Assembly (NCBI RefSeq): GCF_016863615.1
Contig: NZ_BOPF01000028.1
Span: 1 to 64,000 of the forward strand
DNA from: Virgisporangium aliadipatigenens
GTDB lineage: Bacteria > Actinomycetota > Actinomycetes > Mycobacteriales > Micromonosporaceae
Reading direction: 5' to 3'
DNA length: 64,000 bases
Positions 34,114 through 43,400 of this stretch are shown here, in pieces; within the stretch, counting starts at the first letter, position 1; every line of letters begins with the position of its first letter. The position numbers were made by a program, and so were the translations under genes. The notes under the pieces are model-generated. The model was given only the letters and a program-made list of their open reading frames with translations, ran no database searches and was not told the DNA's origin.

Positions 34114-35427
34114 TCACGCGAAGTAGGTGCGGCAGAGGCCCTGGCGGCGCGCGTCCCACACCATGTACGACCCGAGCACGAGCTGAACCACGCTGCGCCA
34201 CACGTCCTCCCACCGGTCCCGCACCCGCAGCCACCCCAGCGCGGCCCGCCGGCGCCGGCCGTTCGGCGTGGTGCCGCGCGGCATGAGGAGCACCGGCCCA
34301 CGGCTCGGCAGCGAACGGGTGTGCCCGGCGGAGGTGGCCAGTTCCCAGGACAGGAGCATGTGCCGCAGCACCGCGCGCAACGCCGTCGGGGCGACGCCGC
34401 GTGCCGGGCAGGGCCGGTTGGCCGTTATCCCGAACGGGATGTGGTTGGCGTCCTTTGTGGACAGCGTGTCCCAGCGGTCCGGCAGGAAGCGCTCGGGCGA
34501 GGCGAAGCCGGTGCGGTGGTACTCGGGGTAGCTGAAGCAGAGCACCGACCCGGCCGGGATCGTGGTGCGGTCGTTCACCCGGATGTCGGCGCTGGTGATG
34601 CGGTGCGCGATGCCGAAGAGCGGGTACAGCCGCACGGTCTCCTCCAGCACGTGCGCCATGAGCGGACCGTCGGGGTCGGCGGCGAGGCGTTCCTGCACAT
34701 CGGGGTGGGCCGCCAGGGCCATGCCCAGATGCGCGGTGGCGTCGGACATCTGCACGACCGTGGTCGTGAAGAAGACCCCCTGCAGGTACAGCGCGAACTC
34801 GAGGTCGTCGAAGCCGGCCGGCCGCGGGTGCGGCACGTCGGCCAGGTGTGCGACGATGTAGCGGGTCAGCGCGTCGCGGCGGTCCATGTGGCGCAGGCGG
34901 GTGCACTTCAGCGCGTCGACCACGTCGGTGGCGTGCGCCACGATGAGGTCGCGGGCCGCGGGCGTGCACGGGCGGCCGAAGACCAGTTCGTGGGCGTACT
35001 CGGCCCAGACCGGCATCGCGAGGTCGCGGACGCGCACCAGGCCGGGTGCGAGGGTGACGCCGGCCAGGATCTTCTCCATCAGCGCGGCGGTGTCCGCGTG
35101 GCGCATCGCCAGGATCCGGCGCGTCGTGCGGGCGACCTCCTCGTAGCGCGGCCCGGGTTCGAGGTGTTCCTGGTGCAGGTGGGCGCCGGGGGAGAGCCAG
35201 TACCAGAACAGGTCCGACAGCGCGGCGCCCCGGCTGCGGCCGTCCGCGGCCGGATGGGCGTACACGTCGCGGTACTCGTCGACGCTGACGAGCGGGCCGG
35301 GCACCGGGATGCCGTCCGGGCCGTTGATCCGGGCGAAGATCCACATACGCAGCGCGGTGACCCGGGCGGGCAGCCAGTACGGAAGGCTGATCAGCAGCAG
35401 CGCCAGCGGCGGTACGACTATCCACAT
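34114..35427 (-). CDS. Membrane-anchored cytochrome P450-like protein
   Basis: The 437-residue product begins with a hydrophobic anchor (WIVVPPLALLLISLPYWL), unusual for bacterial P450s, which are mostly soluble. The K-helix ExxR is present (EETVRLYP) and the heme loop reads HIPFGITANRPCPARG, with the Cys ligand but not the standard FGxGxHxC pattern. The ATG follows AGGAG and overlaps the upstream FMN-oxidase gene by ten bases. Cotranscription with three redox/transport genes suggests a dedicated pathway. Confidence 0.78.
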   Translation of the reverse strand: MWIVVPPLALLLISLPYWLPARVTALRMWIFARINGPDGIPVPGPLVSVDEYRDVYAHPAADGRSRGAALSDLFWYWLSPGAHLHQEHLEPGPRYEEVARTTRRILAMRHADTAALMEKILAGVTLAPGLVRVRDLAMPVWAEYAHELVFGRPCTPAARDLIVAHATDVVDALKCTRLRHMDRRDALTRYIVAHLADVPHPRPAGFDDLEFALYLQGVFFTTTVVQMSDATAHLGMALAAHPDVQERLAADPDGPLMAHVLEETVRLYPLFGIAHRITSADIRVNDRTTIPAGSVLCFSYPEYHRTGFASPERFLPDRWDTLSTKDANHIPFGITANRPCPARGVAPTALRAVLRHMLLSWELATSAGHTRSLPSRGPVLLMPRGTTPNGRRRRAALGWLRVRDRWEDVWRSVVQLVLGSYMVWDARRQGLCRTYFA

Positions 35428-36485
35428 AGGACACTCCTGGTCAGGTCCGACGGGCGGGCGACGCCGCACAGCGCGAGGGCGCGCGAGATCTCGGCTCGCA
35501 GCAGGTCGAGCATCCGCGTGACGCCGGCCTCACCGGCGGTGGCCAGGCCCCACAGCACCGGCCGGCCGACCCCGACCGCGGTGGCGCCGAGCGCGAGCGC
35601 CTTGACGACGTCGGTGCCGCGCCGCACGCCGCCGTCCATGAGCACCGGGATCCGGCCGCCGACCGCGTCCACAATGGACGGAAGCAGGTCGATCGCGGCC
35701 GGCATGCCGTCGAGCTGGCGCCCGCCGTGGTTGGACACGACGATCCCGGCGGCGCCGTGCCGCACGGCCAGGCGGGCGTCGTCGGGATGCGCGATTCCCT
35801 TCAGCCACAGGGGAAGCGGGGTCGTCTCGCGCAGCCGCCGCACGCAGTCCCATCCCGAGCGCGGGTCGAAGGCGATCGTTCGGACCGCCCCGGTGTCGGG
35901 GTCGCGCAGGTTTTCGCAGTGCAGGCCCTCCGGCAGGTCGAGGAAGCCGTTGCGCACGTCGCGCCGCCGGTGGCCGAAGACGGGCGAGTCGACGGAGAGC
36001 ACGAACGCGCCGCAGCCGGCCGCCTCGACGCGCTTGACGAGCCGTTCCATGAAGGCTTTGTCGGGTTGGGGGTACAGCTGGAACCACGGCGCCGGCGCGT
36101 CCGGGTCGACGCCGCGATGCGCGTCGAGCACCTCCTCGACCGCGACCGTCGCGGCCATGCTCACCACCATCACGACGCCCGCCGCGCTCGCCGCCCGCGC
36201 GGTCGCCCGTTCCCCGTCCTCGTGTGCCAGCCGGTGGAACGCCGTGGGCGCCAGCACGACCGGCATGGCGCCCACGGGTGGGGTGGGCAGGTCCGGCCGG
36301 CCGGCGCCGCACAGCACGCGCGGCACCAGCCGGAGCCGGTCGAACGCGGAAACGTTGTCCCGCAGCGTGTTCTCGTCGTCGGCGCCGCCGGCGAAGAAGT
36401 CGTACACCGGAGGCGGCAGCAGCTCACGCGCCGCCGCCTCCATGTCTTCGAGGCAAGCGACTGTGGCGAGGCAGGTGATGCTCAC
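35418..36485 (-). CDS. FMN-dependent 2-hydroxyacid oxidase/dehydrogenase
   Basis: The 355-residue protein is a family member of lactate/glycolate/mandelate oxidases: DFFAGGADDENTLRDN, LAPTAFHRLAHEDGE, the catalytic His/Arg segment VVSNHGGRQLDG and the phosphate-binding LMDGGVRRGTDVVKALALGA. It oxidises a 2-hydroxyacid to a 2-oxoacid. The GTG overlaps the stop of the upstream flavoprotein gene (GTGA), and its end overlaps the P450 gene. A GTCCACAATGGAC site lies inside. Confidence 0.85.
   Translation of the reverse strand: MSITCLATVACLEDMEAAARELLPPPVYDFFAGGADDENTLRDNVSAFDRLRLVPRVLCGAGRPDLPTPPVGAMPVVLAPTAFHRLAHEDGERATARAASAAGVVMVVSMAATVAVEEVLDAHRGVDPDAPAPWFQLYPQPDKAFMERLVKRVEAAGCGAFVLSVDSPVFGHRRRDVRNGFLDLPEGLHCENLRDPDTGAVRTIAFDPRSGWDCVRRLRETTPLPLWLKGIAHPDDARLAVRHGAAGIVVSNHGGRQLDGMPAAIDLLPSIVDAVGGRIPVLMDGGVRRGTDVVKALALGATAVGVGRPVLWGLATAGEAGVTRMLDLLRAEISRALALCGVARPSDLTRSVLCG
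35667..35679. repeat. GTCCACAATGGAC variant
   Basis: Inside the FMN oxidase gene; on the coding strand it reads Ser-Ile-Val-Asp with the rare codon ATT. Confidence 0.65.
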
Positions 36486-38041
36486 CGGGCCCCGGCCGGC
36501 TGTGGTGCGAGCGCCTCCGCGAAGAACGCCCGCAGCGGCTCGACGTGGTTCGGGGCCCGCCACTCGTTCTCCAGGTTCTCGGTGACGTGGTGCTCGGCGA
36601 CGACGACGCCCTCCCGGTACTGGCGCACCACCGGGTGCAGGTAGCGGCTGTCGAGCGCGCCGCCGTCCGCGCTCTGCGCCATGCGGTCGATCGAGATGTC
36701 GAACGGGTCGACCGCGTCGTGATCCGCCCCGTACTCCAGCGTGACCGTGAAGTACGTGGCGGCCGGCGGAAGGCCACCGTCGCGCAGATAGTCGATCGGC
36801 ACCTCCTCCAGGTATGCGGCCGTGCCGTCGTCGTGCACGGCCACCACGTCACCCAGGAACCCGAACAGCTGCCACAGCGCGGACGAGCGGTTGACCCGGT
36901 CGAGCACGGCGTCGGTCAGCGCATCCGCGTCCGTCGACAGTGGACGGTGCGGCCACGGGTTGTCGTGGTAACGGCTCTCCAGGATCCGGTGCAACGCCCG
37001 GACGCTGTACCGGAAACCGTGGATGAAGCCGTTCGTCGACTTCTTGAAGTCGCGCACCTGCGAGATGGTGCCGGCGAAGTAGAGCCCGGGCACGTTGGTG
37101 GACTCCCACGCCGAGGTCTGCGCCGGGAAGCGGTCGTTGATGGCCAGCGCCGGCCGGTTCCCCGGGGCGAAGATGCCGCTGTCGAAACGGAAGCCGGTGC
37201 AGGAGAGCACCCGGTCGTAGCGCAGTTCCTTGACGACCTCGTTGACCCGCACGAACGAGAACGTCACCACGTACTGGTCGCCGTCCTTCTCGATGCCCAG
37301 CACGTCGCCGTCGAGCAGGGCGTTCTGCGACTTGAGCTGGTAGGTGTCGAGGAAGTTGTTGTTGACGGCCCGCAGGTGTCCCACGTAGTGCGTGCGCCAC
37401 GCGAACTTCACCGCGTGCGGTCCGGCCAGGTGGATGACGGCGGCGTGCGCCACGAGGCTGTCGGCGGTCTCGAACGCCGAGTTCCCCTTGCCGATGATGA
37501 GCACCCGCTGGTCGGTGTAGTCCGCCGGGTCGACCGGCATCGTGCCGTACGTCTCGGCGTGTTCGATGCCGGGGATGGGGGCGATGTTCTCCTTCGACAC
37601 GCCGGTGGCCACCACGACCCGGGGTGCGCGGTACACATTGCCCGACGCGTCGGTGACCCGGAATCCGCCGCCGTCCACTGTGGACACCTCGGTGACCGTG
37701 GTGTCGTAGCGGATGTTCAGCCCGCGCGCGTCGGCGAACTCCTCCAGATAGCGCACCATGTCGTCGGCGTCCGGGAAGTACTTCGCGTTGCGCGCGGTGA
37801 ACAGCAGCGACGGGTCGTCGGACAGCAGCGAGTTCCAGTCCATCCGCAGGCGCAGCTCGGGATCGTCGGTGCCGCAGTGGCGCTTGTTGATGCTGATCAG
37901 CGTGCGGTGCCGGGGATGGCTCCGGAAGAACGTGCCGGCCCGCGGCCCGGCCTCCAGGATCACGTACTCCCGGCCGGCTTCCTCGAGCAGGCTGCCGAGC
38001 TGCAGCCCGGCCGGGCCGGCACCGATGATGATGTAGTCCAC
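36482..38041 (-). CDS. FOXRED2-like FAD/NAD(P)-dependent oxidoreductase
   Basis: The 519-residue flavoprotein has the FAD motif IIGAGPAGLQLGSLL at its start and a second dinucleotide motif IIGKGNSAFETADS near residue 182. Segments such as HPRHRTLISINKR, WNSLLSDDPSLLF and STNGFIHGFRYSVRALHRIL closely resemble, from memory, the eukaryotic flavoprotein FOXRED2. The GTG follows GAGGAGA. It sits between an antiporter and an FMN oxidase in a four-gene leftward operon; it probably oxygenates or oxidises a small molecule, substrate unknown. Confidence 0.78.
   Translation of the reverse strand: MDYIIIGAGPAGLQLGSLLEEAGREYVILEAGPRAGTFFRSHPRHRTLISINKRHCGTDDPELRLRMDWNSLLSDDPSLLFTARNAKYFPDADDMVRYLEEFADARGLNIRYDTTVTEVSTVDGGGFRVTDASGNVYRAPRVVVATGVSKENIAPIPGIEHAETYGTMPVDPADYTDQRVLIIGKGNSAFETADSLVAHAAVIHLAGPHAVKFAWRTHYVGHLRAVNNNFLDTYQLKSQNALLDGDVLGIEKDGDQYVVTFSFVRVNEVVKELRYDRVLSCTGFRFDSGIFAPGNRPALAINDRFPAQTSAWESTNVPGLYFAGTISQVRDFKKSTNGFIHGFRYSVRALHRILESRYHDNPWPHRPLSTDADALTDAVLDRVNRSSALWQLFGFLGDVVAVHDDGTAAYLEEVPIDYLRDGGLPPAATYFTVTLEYGADHDAVDPFDISIDRMAQSADGGALDSRYLHPVVRQYREGVVVAEHHVTENLENEWRAPNHVEPLRAFFAEALAPQPAGAR
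37673..37685. repeat. GTCCACTGTGGAC palindrome, copy 5
   Basis: Perfect copy inside the FOXRED2-like gene, in frame as Ser-Thr-Val-Asp. A one-mismatch copy lies at 36933-36945 in the same gene. Confidence 0.7.
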
Positions 38042-38049
38042 GATTCTCC

Positions 38050-39387
38050 TCAGGCGGGGCTGGCGACCGGTTCGGGGCTCTTGGCGACGGGTGCGCGGAC
38101 GCCGTGGGCGTCGAAGGTGTGTCCGCTGGCGATCCAGCGGTACATGGGCGTCGCCGCGAACGTCGTCACGATGGCCATGACGGCTAGCACCGTGTAGATC
38201 TCGGGCGATACGACACCGGCGTTCAGGCCGATGTTGAGCAGGATGAGTTCCATCAGGCCGCGGGCGTTCATGAGGGAACCGAGCGAGCCGGCCTCCCGCC
38301 ACGACATGCCCTGGATCCGCGCGGCCAGCCCGACGGAGACGCCCTTGCCGACGAACGACACCACGAGCACCAGCGCGAGCATCGCCAGCACGGTCGGGTC
38401 GAAGAGCAGGGTCAGCCGGGTGTTCAGGCCCGAGTAGACGAAGAACGCCGGCAGCAGCACGTACGCCGTCAGCGGTTCCAACCGGTCGCGCAGCGCCTCG
38501 GTGAGCGCGCCGCGCGGCATCACCGTTCCCGCGATGAAGGCACCGAAGACGGCATAGATGCCCACGCGGTCGGTGACCCACGCGCCGGCCAGGAGGACCA
38601 GCATCACGATCAGCAGGGCCGCCGGGGGGATCGTGCCGTCGGCGGCGATCCGGGGCGCGGCCCACTCGCCGACGCGGCGCAGCAGGGCACGCCCGGCGGT
38701 GACCATGACCAGGAGGTAGGCGAGCCCGCCGAAGAGCGCGAGCAGCGCCACGGCGGGGCTGCCGGCGGTGGAGGCGACGACGGCGGCGAGCAGGATCCAC
38801 GCGGCCGCGTCGTCGGCCGCCGCGCAGGCGAGCGCCATGGTGCCGAGGCGGGTGTGCAGGAGGCCGGAGTCGTAGACGATCCAGGCCAGCATCGGGAACG
38901 CGGTGATCGCGACGGCGGCTGCCACGAAGAGCGCCGCCTGCCAGTTCGCCATCTTGTCGGGGAACAGGCCGTTGGTCCACATGAGATAGCCGACGGCACC
39001 GCCGAGGATCATCGGCGCGGCGATGCCCGCGAACGACGTGACGGCGGCGTGCCGCAGGTGATCGGCGAAGATGCCGACGTTGAAGCCCATGCCGACGATG
39101 AACATGTACAGCACGAGGCCGAGTTGGCCGGTGACGTAGAGGGCCGCCAGATTGGGGTGGACGACCTGGGTGCCGGCCACGCTGGCCTTGGCCGGGAAGA
39201 TCCACTCTTGAACGTCGGGCGCGATCGCCCCGAGCAACGACGGGCCGAGCACGAACCCGGCGACCATGATGGCGACGACCTGGACCTGACCGAGTCTGCG
39301 GAACAGGGGCCACAGCAGTCGGTAGGTGGCCAGGACGACGGCCATCTGCAGGAAGAAGTGCATGGCGACATCTGCGATTGCGGGCAA
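38050..39387 (-). CDS. CPA2-family cation/proton antiporter
   Basis: The roughly 445-residue membrane protein has about 12 hydrophobic segments and the CPA2 features AGFVLGPSLLG, the Asp pair in ACAAADDAAAWILLA, and the late MNARGLMELILLNIG. It exchanges Na+ or K+ for protons. The start is uncertain: TTG 39387 follows GGGGG, while ATG 39363 begins MHFFLQMAVV without a ribosome site. First gene of the operon with the FOXRED2-like, FMN and P450 genes, only eight bases ahead of the first, which may point to export or pH control for their pathway. Confidence 0.82.
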   Translation of the reverse strand: MPAIADVAMHFFLQMAVVLATYRLLWPLFRRLGQVQVVAIMVAGFVLGPSLLGAIAPDVQEWIFPAKASVAGTQVVHPNLAALYVTGQLGLVLYMFIVGMGFNVGIFADHLRHAAVTSFAGIAAPMILGGAVGYLMWTNGLFPDKMANWQAALFVAAAVAITAFPMLAWIVYDSGLLHTRLGTMALACAAADDAAAWILLAAVVASTAGSPAVALLALFGGLAYLLVMVTAGRALLRRVGEWAAPRIAADGTIPPAALLIVMLVLLAGAWVTDRVGIYAVFGAFIAGTVMPRGALTEALRDRLEPLTAYVLLPAFFVYSGLNTRLTLLFDPTVLAMLALVLVVSFVGKGVSVGLAARIQGMSWREAGSLGSLMNARGLMELILLNIGLNAGVVSPEIYTVLAVMAIVTTFAATPMYRWIASGHTFDAHGVRAPVAKSPEPVASPA

Positions 39388-39480
39388 CGGGAACCCCCAG
39401 GAGAAGTGTCGATCCTGGAGTACTACGGGTTTCCCTAGTGCAGAGATTGCGATCAATTGATGGCGTGAAGCGCGTCACAT

Positions 39481-40419
39481 GTGGATCCGGTCGTCACCTG
39501 GGTATCACGGGTGGCCGTGGCCGAAGGTGGACTGAAGTCGATCATCGCCGCCCTCGGGGCGAACCTCGGGATCGCGGTGAGCAAGTTCGTGGCGTACCTG
39601 TTCACCGGCTCGTCGTCGATGCTCGCCGAGGCGGTGCACTCGTTCGCCGACTCGTCGAACCAGGTCCTCCTGCTGATCGGCGGCAGGCGCGCCAAGCGGC
39701 CCCCGACGGCGGAGCACCCGTTCGGCTACGGGCGTTCGCGGTACGTGTACGCGTTCCTCGTGGCCGTCGTGATCTTCTTGGCCGGTGGGGTGTTCGCGCT
39801 GTTCGAGGCGTACGAGAAGTTCCACTCGCCGACGCCGGTGGAGGATCCGGCGTGGGCGTTCGGGGTGCTGGTGGTCGCCATCGGGCTCGAGGGCTTCTCG
39901 CTGCGAACGGCCCTGCGCGAGGCGAAGCCCCGGCGGCGCGGACTCTCCCTCCCGGACTTCATCCGCCGCACGAAGACGCCCGAGTTCGCGGTCGTCATCC
40001 TGGAGGACTTCGGCGCGCTGTGCGGCCTGGTCCTCGCGCTCGTCGGGGTGTCGGTCGCGGTGCTCACCGGCGACGGGCGGTGGGACGGGGTGGGTTCGGC
40101 GGCGATCGGTGTGCTGCTCGTGGCGATCGCGGTCGTGCTCGCCACGCAGGTCGCCAGCCTGCTCGTCGGCGAGGCGGCCGACCCCACGATGGAGAACGCC
40201 GTCCGCGCGGCGATCGGCGACGAGCTGATCCACCTGCGCACCCTGCACCTGGGCCCGGACGAACTGCTGGTCGCCGCGAAGATCGCCGTTCCGGCGGAAC
40301 GGGCCGCCGGCGACGTGGTCGACGCGATCCACGCGACCGAGGAGAAGATCCGCGCCGCGGTGCCCTACGACTGCACCATTTACCTGGAACCGGACCTGCG
40401 ACGAACGCCGTCCTTTTAG
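39481..40419 (+). CDS. Cation diffusion facilitator (CDF) transporter
   Basis: The 312-residue protein has the CDF metal-site segments AEAVHSFADSSNQ (H-x3-D) and, later, VVILEDFGALCGL in place of the usual HxxxD, plus the cytoplasmic C-terminal domain ending YDCTIYLEPDL. It exports a divalent metal such as Zn(II), Mn(II) or Fe(II). GTG 39481 is used, but GTG 39511 (VAVAEGGLKS) fits family starts better and neither has a strong ribosome site. Divergent from the antiporter operon; an ATCAATTGAT palindrome lies at 39452-39461. Confidence 0.8.
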   Translation: MDPVVTWVSRVAVAEGGLKSIIAALGANLGIAVSKFVAYLFTGSSSMLAEAVHSFADSSNQVLLLIGGRRAKRPPTAEHPFGYGRSRYVYAFLVAVVIFLAGGVFALFEAYEKFHSPTPVEDPAWAFGVLVVAIGLEGFSLRTALREAKPRRRGLSLPDFIRRTKTPEFAVVILEDFGALCGLVLALVGVSVAVLTGDGRWDGVGSAAIGVLLVAIAVVLATQVASLLVGEAADPTMENAVRAAIGDELIHLRTLHLGPDELLVAAKIAVPAERAAGDVVDAIHATEEKIRAAVPYDCTIYLEPDLRRTPSF

Positions 40420-40447
40420 GCTCACCCCTGGGTAAAGGGGGTGCGGC

Positions 40448-43400
40448 ATGGTGGTTGTGGCTACGTCCACCGCCACGGCCGACCCCGGGCCCGCCGCCGG
40501 CCCCTGGACCACCGCCGGCGCGCTCGACCCCGAGGGGCACCGGCTGGACCTGCTCGTGGTGCCGGGCAGCGGCGGGGTGCGGTACGCCGTTCTCGCCGAG
40601 CCCCGGGTGCGCCGGGTGGCCGGAGGCGGGCGGCTGTTTTCCGCGACCGTGATCCACCACTCCGCCGACGACGACACCGTCGAACGGGTCGTGCTGTCGT
40701 TCGATGTCGACACCGCCCCGCCGGCCGTGGCGCTGGAGAGCCTGCGCGAGACGACGGGCGTGACGCACCTGGCGCTCTTCCCGCGCCGGACCACGGTGCG
40801 CCTGGTCGACGCCGGCACCGGGCGGGTGCTCGGCACCGGTTCGGCGCCGACCGGCTCGGCCGCGCTGACCTGCACGCTCGACGGGGCGGCGGCGCGGGCC
40901 GCGCACGATGCGATCGCCGGCCGTCCCGGAACGCTCGCCGTGCACACCGAACTCGAGTACCGGGTCGCGGGCGTCCGGGTGCCGCGGCTCGGGTTCGACC
41001 TGGCGGCCGTGCACGACCGGCTCGCCGGGATCGCGGCGGGTGCGCCCCTGCCGGCGGCGTCCCTCGCGGGGCACCTGCGCGACCTGATCCTCGCCGGCGT
41101 GGTGCGGGCCGAGCCCTCCGTCGACGGCCGGACCGCCACGGCGGAGCTGGCGGTGGCGACCCTGCCCGCGTTCCTCCGGGCGGCCGCCCCGATCCTGCAC
41201 CCACAGACCCAGGCCACACCCTCACCGGTTGCCCCGCGACACCCGAACGCCGACCCCTCGCCCGACCCGGTGCCGGCTGACCCGCCCGGCCCGGACGCCG
41301 GCCGCTTGCCGGGACGGGAGCCGGCTGGTGCGCTCGGCCCGGACGCCGGCCGCTCGCCCGGCCCGGTGTCCGCTGACCCACCCCGCCCGGATGCCGGCCC
41401 CACGCCCGGGTCGCCGGCCGGTGAGGGCGCACTGCCCGCAGACCGCTACCTCCTCGGGGAGCGACCCGCCGACGGCAGGTGGGTCGAGACGGCCGACCCC
41501 TCCGCCGGCACCGGCCGGATCGAGCAGCGGATCCCGCTGGAGCGCCTGGTCGCCGAGGTCCTGCGCCGCGGCCCCCGGACCCCCTACGTCCGCGCGCTCA
41601 CCACCGCCGGCGCGCGCACCAGGGCCGTCCCGTCCGAGGTCCGCACCGACCCGAGGTCCGCCCCGATGGTCACGGTCACCGGCCGGATCACCACCCGGTG
41701 GAACGCCGTCCGCCCGCAACCCGTCGACCCCGGACCCGACGCGCACGCGCTGCTGGCCGCGACGGCCGGCACCGCCGACCCGGCGGCCGCACCCGAGCGG
41801 TGGGTCCTGCCCGACGGCGTGCTCGCCGCACCCGGCCCTGGTCCGGAGCCGGACGGGAGCGACCTGTGGCCGGACCGCGTCGACCCGGCGATCCGCTGGT
41901 ACGCGCCGACGTTCACGCTGGTGGGCCTGACCCTGACGCAATCCACCGGCGACCTGATGGTGGTGGCCGCCGTCGTCCCCGATCCCGCCCCGCCCGCCAC
42001 CGCCCCGTGGCCGGCCCTGCCCGCGCACGTCCCGGACGCCGTCGCGCCCGCCCCGCCCGCGACCGCCGCGCCCGACCCCGGCACGGCCGCCGCGGCTGCC
42101 CCGGGCACCACCGCCTCCCCGGACCCCCGGCACGACCCCCGGCCGCTGCCGCTCGACGACCTCTCGGCCGCGCTGCACCTGCCGTACCGCGACGCCGACG
42201 GCCGCCCCCGGACGGCGGCGATCCCGGCGACAGGTGTGCGCGCCGACGCCGAACGCCTCGAGTTCACCTTCGCCGTCGCCGCCTCCTGGGCCGACACCGC
42301 CCGCGCGGCGATGGCCGGCGGCGCGTGGCGGACGGCGCGGCTGTCCGTGGCGTACACGTTCGCCGGCTGGGTCCGCGAACGCGCCACACCCGTGCTCGGC
42401 CCGATGACCCTGCGCCTGCCGGTCGTCGAAGGAACACCCGGCCACGGCACCACGGTCGACGCCCGCAGCGGCGTGATCCGCTTCGACGACGGCGCCGAAC
42501 TCCCACCGCGCGACCGCCCCTCCGTTGCCGTGCACGTCGCCCCGTCGGCCGTCCCGCCGGAACCCGTCCGCCACGTGCGCCGCACCCACGGCCGCGCGTT
42601 CGCCGTCGAACTGATCGCACCCGGCCTGGACGCGCCGCCGGCGCCGCCCCCGGGGCCGGTGCACGAGGCGGTGCCGGTCGACGCCGCGCCCACCGGCACC
42701 ACGATCCTGCGGGTCCGGCCGGCGCCGGGGCGGTTCGTGCTGGTGCCGGCCGCGTACACGATCACGCGCCACGGCCCCGAGGAGGGCGAACGCGCCTACC
42801 GGCCCGCACTGGCCGTGCACGGCACGATCGACCCGCCGCGCTGCCTGCTGACGGCCGGCCTGCACCCGGATTTGACCCCGGCGCAGCGCCACGCGATCGA
42901 GGTGGAGCTGCGCGCCCGCCACCATCCGGCGCCGGTGCTGGAACACGTGACGGCGGTGCCGGCCGGCGCCGATGTGCGATGGGAGCGGCCGGTGGCGACC
43001 GTGCGTTCCCCCGAGGGGTTCCAGATAGGTGTCGACACGGACGGCGCCGGGGCCGCGGAGCTGGAGTCGGCGCTGGTCGCCGGGGGTGTGCGGGGGCGGG
43101 TGACCTTCACGCTCAGCGACGGCACGACGGCCGCGTCCGAGCTGGTCCTGGACCTCGCGCGGATCTCCGGCCCGTGGACCGGTCCGGTGGCGACCGGCCT
43201 GGCCGACGACGTACTCGCGTTGACCAACCGGATCGAGGCGCCGGTCGGCGTGGCCGACGTGATCATCCCGGGTGCGCCGGGCGGCACCGTGCCCGTCGAG
43301 CGGGTGCTGGAGCCGGGCGCCGGCGTCGTCGTCCGAGTCCCGCCCGGCTCCGTCGGACACCTGGTCTCCGCGGCCGTGCGGGCCGCCCCCACCGGTCTTT

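Noticed and set aside
39419-39440. Third BlaI-type operator before the antiporter gene (ACTACGGGTTTCCCTAGT)
   Set aside because: The half-sites do not match TACTAC-N5-GTAGTA and the arms are unequal.
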